Under the pieces are notes generated by a model that worked only from the letters and a program-made list of their open reading frames with translations, made no database searches and was not told the origin of the DNA. The position numbers and the translations under genes were made by a program. Positions 49,006 to 52,011 of a stretch of DNA of 52,011 nucleotides are shown piece after piece. The stretch is from Acidobacteriota bacterium (GTDB lineage: Bacteria; Acidobacteriota; Blastocatellia; Pyrinomonadales; Pyrinomonadaceae). The stretch lies in assembly GCA_019242475.1 (NCBI GenBank), contig JAFAVK010000144.1, positions 1 to 52,011 of the forward strand. Reading direction: 5' to 3'. The first letter of the stretch is position 1. Every line of letters begins with the position of its first letter.

Positions 49006-49806
49006 ATGAGTTCGTCGGCAGCACCCACACTCGAGAATCTTTTGTACGAGAAGAAGGGCGGCATCGCCTACGTGACGCTCAACCGCCCCAAGGTGCTCAA
49101 CGCGCTGAGCAAGGCGACGTGGGCGGACTTGCGCGCGGCGTTCGAGGACGCGCGGGACGACGCGGAGGTGCGCGGCGTCATCCTCACCGGCGCGGGCGAC
49201 AAAGCCTTCATCGCCGGCGCCGACATCGGCGAACTCGCCACGGCCGGCGCCGTCCAGGCCGAAGAGTCCAGCCGCTTCGGGCAGGAAGTCCTCAACCTCG
49301 TCGAGAATCTCGGCAAGCCCGTGATCGCCGCCGTCAACGGCTTCGCGCTCGGCGGCGGATGCGAGACGGCGATGGCCTGCACCATCCGGCTCGCCGCGGA
49401 GCACGCGAGATTCGGCCAGCCCGAAGTTAAGCTGGGCGTCCTCCCGGGCGGCGGCGGGACGCAGCGCCTGCCGCGGCTGGTCGGGAAGGGGCGCGCCCTG
49501 CAACTCATCCTCACCGGCGAGATGGTCGGCGCGCAGGAGGCTTACCGCATCGGGCTCGTCAACGAGGTCGTCCCCGCCGACGCGCTCATCCCGCGCGCCG
49601 AAGCGATCCTGAAGCAAATCTTCGCCAACGCGCCGCTCGCCGTGAAGTTCTCGCTCGAAGCGGTGAACAAAGGCTTGGAGACGAGCCAGGGCGAGGGCCT
49701 CGCGCTTGAGGCTTCCTTCTTCGGGCTCTGCGCCGGGACGGAAGACAAGGGCGAGGGCACGCAGGCTTTTCTACAGAAGCGTGCGCCGCAGTTCAAGGGG
49801 CGGTGA
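49006..49806 (+). CDS. Enoyl-CoA hydratase (crotonase)
   Basis: A 266-residue crotonase with both catalytic glutamates: E120 in ALGGGCETAMAC and E140 in GQPEVKLGVLPGGGG, spaced as in authentic hydratases. The oxyanion segment FIAGADIGEL and PRLVGKGRALQLILTGE follow the family. ATG 49006 has ACAGGAGAG upstream; the frame is open further left but without a site. It adds water to the product of the acyl-CoA dehydrogenase, giving the 3-hydroxyacyl-CoA for the dehydrogenase-propeller enzyme. With those neighbours it completes a beta-oxidation-like sequence. Confidence 0.9.
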   Translation: MSSSAAPTLENLLYEKKGGIAYVTLNRPKVLNALSKATWADLRAAFEDARDDAEVRGVILTGAGDKAFIAGADIGELATAGAVQAEESSRFGQEVLNLVENLGKPVIAAVNGFALGGGCETAMACTIRLAAEHARFGQPEVKLGVLPGGGGTQRLPRLVGKGRALQLILTGEMVGAQEAYRIGLVNEVVPADALIPRAEAILKQIFANAPLAVKFSLEAVNKGLETSQGEGLALEASFFGLCAGTEDKGEGTQAFLQKRAPQFKGR

Positions 49807-49860
49807 CCTGGCCGGGCTCCTGCGGCCTCATGATATTTCGCGTTAAGTAAGGAGAGGGCG

Positions 49861-51090
49861 ATGACGACCGACAATATCTTCTCGGGGTTGAAGGTGGTGG
49901 ACTTCTCGAGCTTCGTCGCGGCCCCGAGCGCCGCCGTGATCCTGGGCGACTTCGGCGCCGACGTGATTAAAGTGGAGCCGCCGTCCGGCGACCTGTGGAG
50001 ACTTGGGAATCACGCCCCGCCGCAGCCGTACGCGAAGGAGCCTTATCAATGGCACCTCGCCAACCGCAACAAGCGCGGCATGGCGCTCGACCTGAAATCC
50101 CCGGACGCCCAACCGATTCTGGAGAGGCTCGTCAAGTGGGCCGACGTGCTCATCGTCAACACGCCGCACCCCGCGCGGAAAAAACTGAGGCTCGAATACG
50201 AAGACGTCTTGCAGTGGAATCCGCGCCTCATCTATGCGGACGTCACGGGCTTCGGCGATAACGGGCCTGACGCAGACCTGCCGGGCTTCGACATCACTTC
50301 GTACTGGGCGCGCAGCGGCCTGCTCTCGATGACGCGCGACGCCGGCGCCTCGCCGACCTGGCCGGTGGGCGGCAGCGGAGACAACGCGACCGCGGTCGGC
50401 CTCTACTCCGCGATCGTCACCGCGCTCTACCGCCGCGAGCGCACCGGCGAGGGGTCGCACGTCACGACCTCGCTGCTCGCCGAAGGCGTCTGGTCGGCGA
50501 GCGTCTCGATTCAGGCGGCGCTCGGCGGGGCGAAGTTTTACGCGCCGCACGACCGCAAGAACCCGGCGAACGCGGCGCAGAACGTTTACCGCGCCGCCGA
50601 CGGCACCTGGTTCGTGCTCATCATCACGCCTGACAAATTTCAGGCGGTGGCGCAGGCCATCGGCCGCGCCGACCTCCTGGCGGACGCGCGGTTCACAGAC
50701 CCGAAGAAGCTCGCGGAGAACAGGCCGCAGTTGACGGCCATCCTCGACGAACTGTTCGGCGCGCAGCCGATGTCGCACTGGTACGGGGTCTTCAGCGGCC
50801 TCCACGTCACGTTCGGCGCCGTGCGCGGCCCCGAGGAGGTAATCAACGACCCACAACTTCGGGCGAACGACATCGTCGTTCCGTTGGAGGGTGCCGGAGA
50901 TAATTTAGCGTTCACGATCAGCAGTCCGATGCAGGTGAAAGGTGTCGCGAAGGTTCCTGCCAGACGTGCCCCGGGGCTCGGCGAACACAACGAAGAGATT
51001 CTCCGGGAGCTGGGCTTTGACCCCGAACAGAGCAACGGCTTCGTCACGAGTGGTGTAGTAGCGGGACGTCGGGAAGCGGCGGCGAAGTAG
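49861..51090 (+). CDS. Class III CoA-transferase (CaiB/BaiF family)
   Basis: A 409-residue protein. It opens LKVVDFSSFVAAPSAAVILGDFGADVIKVE, the usual family III start. The catalytic Asp is D144 in PGFDITSYWARSG. YADVTGFGDNGP and GEGSHVTTSLLAEGVW are conserved segments. These enzymes move CoA between acids through an Asp anhydride, activating a substrate without ATP. AAGGAGAGGGCG precedes the ATG. In this operon it probably loads the substrate acid with CoA. The operon contains no acyl-CoA ligase, which supports that role. Confidence 0.9.
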   Translation: MTTDNIFSGLKVVDFSSFVAAPSAAVILGDFGADVIKVEPPSGDLWRLGNHAPPQPYAKEPYQWHLANRNKRGMALDLKSPDAQPILERLVKWADVLIVNTPHPARKKLRLEYEDVLQWNPRLIYADVTGFGDNGPDADLPGFDITSYWARSGLLSMTRDAGASPTWPVGGSGDNATAVGLYSAIVTALYRRERTGEGSHVTTSLLAEGVWSASVSIQAALGGAKFYAPHDRKNPANAAQNVYRAADGTWFVLIITPDKFQAVAQAIGRADLLADARFTDPKKLAENRPQLTAILDELFGAQPMSHWYGVFSGLHVTFGAVRGPEEVINDPQLRANDIVVPLEGAGDNLAFTISSPMQVKGVAKVPARRAPGLGEHNEEILRELGFDPEQSNGFVTSGVVAGRREAAAK

Positions 51091-51100
51091 GGGGTGTGCG

Positions 51101-51910
51101 ATGAGCGAGATTTTAACGGAACGTTCGGGAAGCGTGTTGCGGGTCACGTTGAATCGCCCCGCCAAGAAGAACGCGATGACTTCGGCCATGTACAACGCCC
51201 TCGCAGACATCTTGAATGAAGCGGCGAAGGACGACGAGATACGTGTTGTGGTCTGGGACAGTGCGGGAGATTCGTTCAGCGCGGGCAACGACGTGGAGGA
51301 TTTCCTGAAGAACCCCCCGGGGCCGGGTGAGAGCCCGCAAGCCCGCCTGGGTAACGCGTTGCTTAACTTCGATAAGCCGATAATTGCCGCCGTGAAGGGC
51401 GCGGCCGTCGGCGGCGGTACTACCTTGCTGACGCACTGCGACTTTGTCTATGCGGGTGAGAGTGCGAAGTTCCAACTGCCCTTCGTCAATCTCGGGCTGG
51501 TTCCGGAGTTCGGGTCGAGCTGGTCCTTGCCGACGCGCAGCGGGTACATCCGCGCCGCCGAATTATTCATGTTGGGTCAGCCCTTCAATGCCGAGCTTGC
51601 CGCCAAGATCGGGTTAGTGACCCGCGTCGTGCCCGACGAAAAACTGCTCGCCACGGCGACCGAAACCGCGGAGAAGTTGGCCGCGAAACCGTCTGGCGCA
51701 CTGCGAGCCATCAAGAAGCTGTTGAGGCGTTCGTCACGCGAACAGGTCGAACAGGCGATAGAAGCCGAAGCCGAGGAGTTCACCACGCGGGTGCGTTCGG
51801 CGGAGGTCAGGGAGGTGTTCACGGCGTTCCTTGAGAAGCGTCCGCCGGACTTCACGAGAGCGAAGGAGGCTGCGACGGCAACCCAGGGTAATAAAGCGGC
51901 ACAAGCGTAG
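51101..51910 (+). CDS. Enoyl-CoA hydratase/isomerase family protein (isomerase-like)
   Basis: A 269-residue crotonase. FSAGNDVEDFL forms the oxyanion loop and AAVGGGTTLLTHCDFVYA the second. The first hydratase Glu is replaced by Thr in this loop, while E136 in GLVPEFGSSWSLP is kept, as in delta3-delta2-enoyl-CoA isomerases. The C-terminal half is helical and charged, ending in a low-complexity tail. It probably shifts a double bond or acts on a modified acyl-CoA. It starts 10 bases after the CoA-transferase stop, so it is co-transcribed. Confidence 0.87.
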   Translation: MSEILTERSGSVLRVTLNRPAKKNAMTSAMYNALADILNEAAKDDEIRVVVWDSAGDSFSAGNDVEDFLKNPPGPGESPQARLGNALLNFDKPIIAAVKGAAVGGGTTLLTHCDFVYAGESAKFQLPFVNLGLVPEFGSSWSLPTRSGYIRAAELFMLGQPFNAELAAKIGLVTRVVPDEKLLATATETAEKLAAKPSGALRAIKKLLRRSSREQVEQAIEAEAEEFTTRVRSAEVREVFTAFLEKRPPDFTRAKEAATATQGNKAAQA

Positions 51911-51922
51911 AAGGAGCAGCAA

Positions 51923-52011
51923 GTGAGCGACCTACTCGAACAAGCCATCGCGGCGCATGGCGGCTTAGAACGCTGGAACGACTTCACCGAGGTGACCGCG
52001 ACGATGTTAGG
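51923..52011 (+). CDS. Start of an unidentified gene, truncated by the window edge
   Basis: GTG at 51923 is preceded by GAAGGAGCAGCAA, a strong ribosome binding site, 12 bases after the previous stop. The 29 visible codons read MSDLLEQAIAAHGGLERWND, then FTEVTATML, with no stop to the edge. The start resembles small proteins with an AHGGLxRW opening that I cannot name. It clearly belongs to the same operon. Function unknown. Confidence 0.6.
   Translation, partial: MSDLLEQAIAAHGGLERWNDFTEVTATML

Noticed and set aside
46789..49617. Very long minus-strand open frame opposite the catabolic genes
   Set aside because: It is a shadow of high-GC codon usage. It matches no family, while the plus strand carries complete, motif-rich enzymes with ribosome binding sites.
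1..52011. CRISPR array, tRNA, rRNA, insertion sequence or prophage
   Set aside because: No regular spacer-repeat arrays, no recognisable RNA gene cores, and no transposase, integrase or phage structural proteins were seen on either strand.

Overview
The window is high-GC bacterial chromosome with no rRNA, tRNA, transposase or CRISPR that I could recognise. The protein styles point to Acidobacteriota (Blastocatellia-like), an inference of moderate confidence: an Oar-type TonB-dependent receptor with an N-terminal carboxypeptidase-regulatory-like domain, a double beta-propeller histidine kinase, lipoprotein-anchored HisKA_3 kinases and many NarL-type regulators.

Region 1 (1-9594) is a carotenoid locus. 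A divergent idi fragment (isopentenyl-PP isomerase) faces a CarH-like MerR/B12-domain photoregulator. This is followed by a lipocalin and a tightly overlapping operon: crtB, a crtI-like desaturase, an alpha/beta hydrolase with a Cys nucleophile, a polyprenyl synthase (crtE type), a family-2 glycosyltransferase, a second crtI/crtD-like desaturase and cruF. Together they predict a light-regulated acyclic 1-hydroxylated, possibly glycosylated carotenoid.

Region 2 (9595-21637, all minus strand) starts with two gene relics (an internally deleted flavin disulfide reductase and a histidine-kinase C-terminus). It continues with small-molecule enzymes: two epoxide-hydrolase-like proteins, SDR, VOC, a deleted Dabb protein, isochorismatase-like hydrolase, membrane protein, cytochrome P460, MBL hydrolase, crotonase, peroxiredoxin-like protein, zinc alcohol dehydrogenase and nitronate monooxygenase.

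Region 3 (21787-37669) is a signalling block. It holds a multi-PAS kinase broken by a frameshift, a receiver-only protein, a HisKA_3 kinase/NarL pair, a chloroperoxidase-like hydrolase, a FixJ-type regulator, another NarL regulator, a propeller kinase, a TonB-dependent receptor and two paralogous small membrane proteins.

Region 4 (37702-45599, minus) holds a TlpA-like protein, an esterase, an SRPBCC protein, NDH-2, and a DHA2/HlyD/TolC tripartite efflux system. Region 5 (45814-end, plus) is an acyl-CoA catabolic operon: 3-hydroxyacyl-CoA dehydrogenase fused to a YWTD propeller, acyl-CoA dehydrogenase, enoyl-CoA hydratase, class III CoA-transferase, an isomerase-like crotonase and the start of one more gene.

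The most striking observation is a roughly 49-bp promoter-like element repeated in front of six transcription units in regions 2, 4 and 5. It consists of a conserved TCTATTAGAC block plus a GGTATCGGTC block, then a spacer of constant length but variable sequence, then AGTAGACCAC. Read in gene direction it gives a -35-like TAGAnn and a -10-like TCTACT exactly 17 nt apart, with the conserved box just upstream. It therefore appears to define one regulon joining efflux, respiration, hydrolases/redox detoxification and CoA-dependent catabolism of an unknown organic compound. The regulator is not recognisable in this window.
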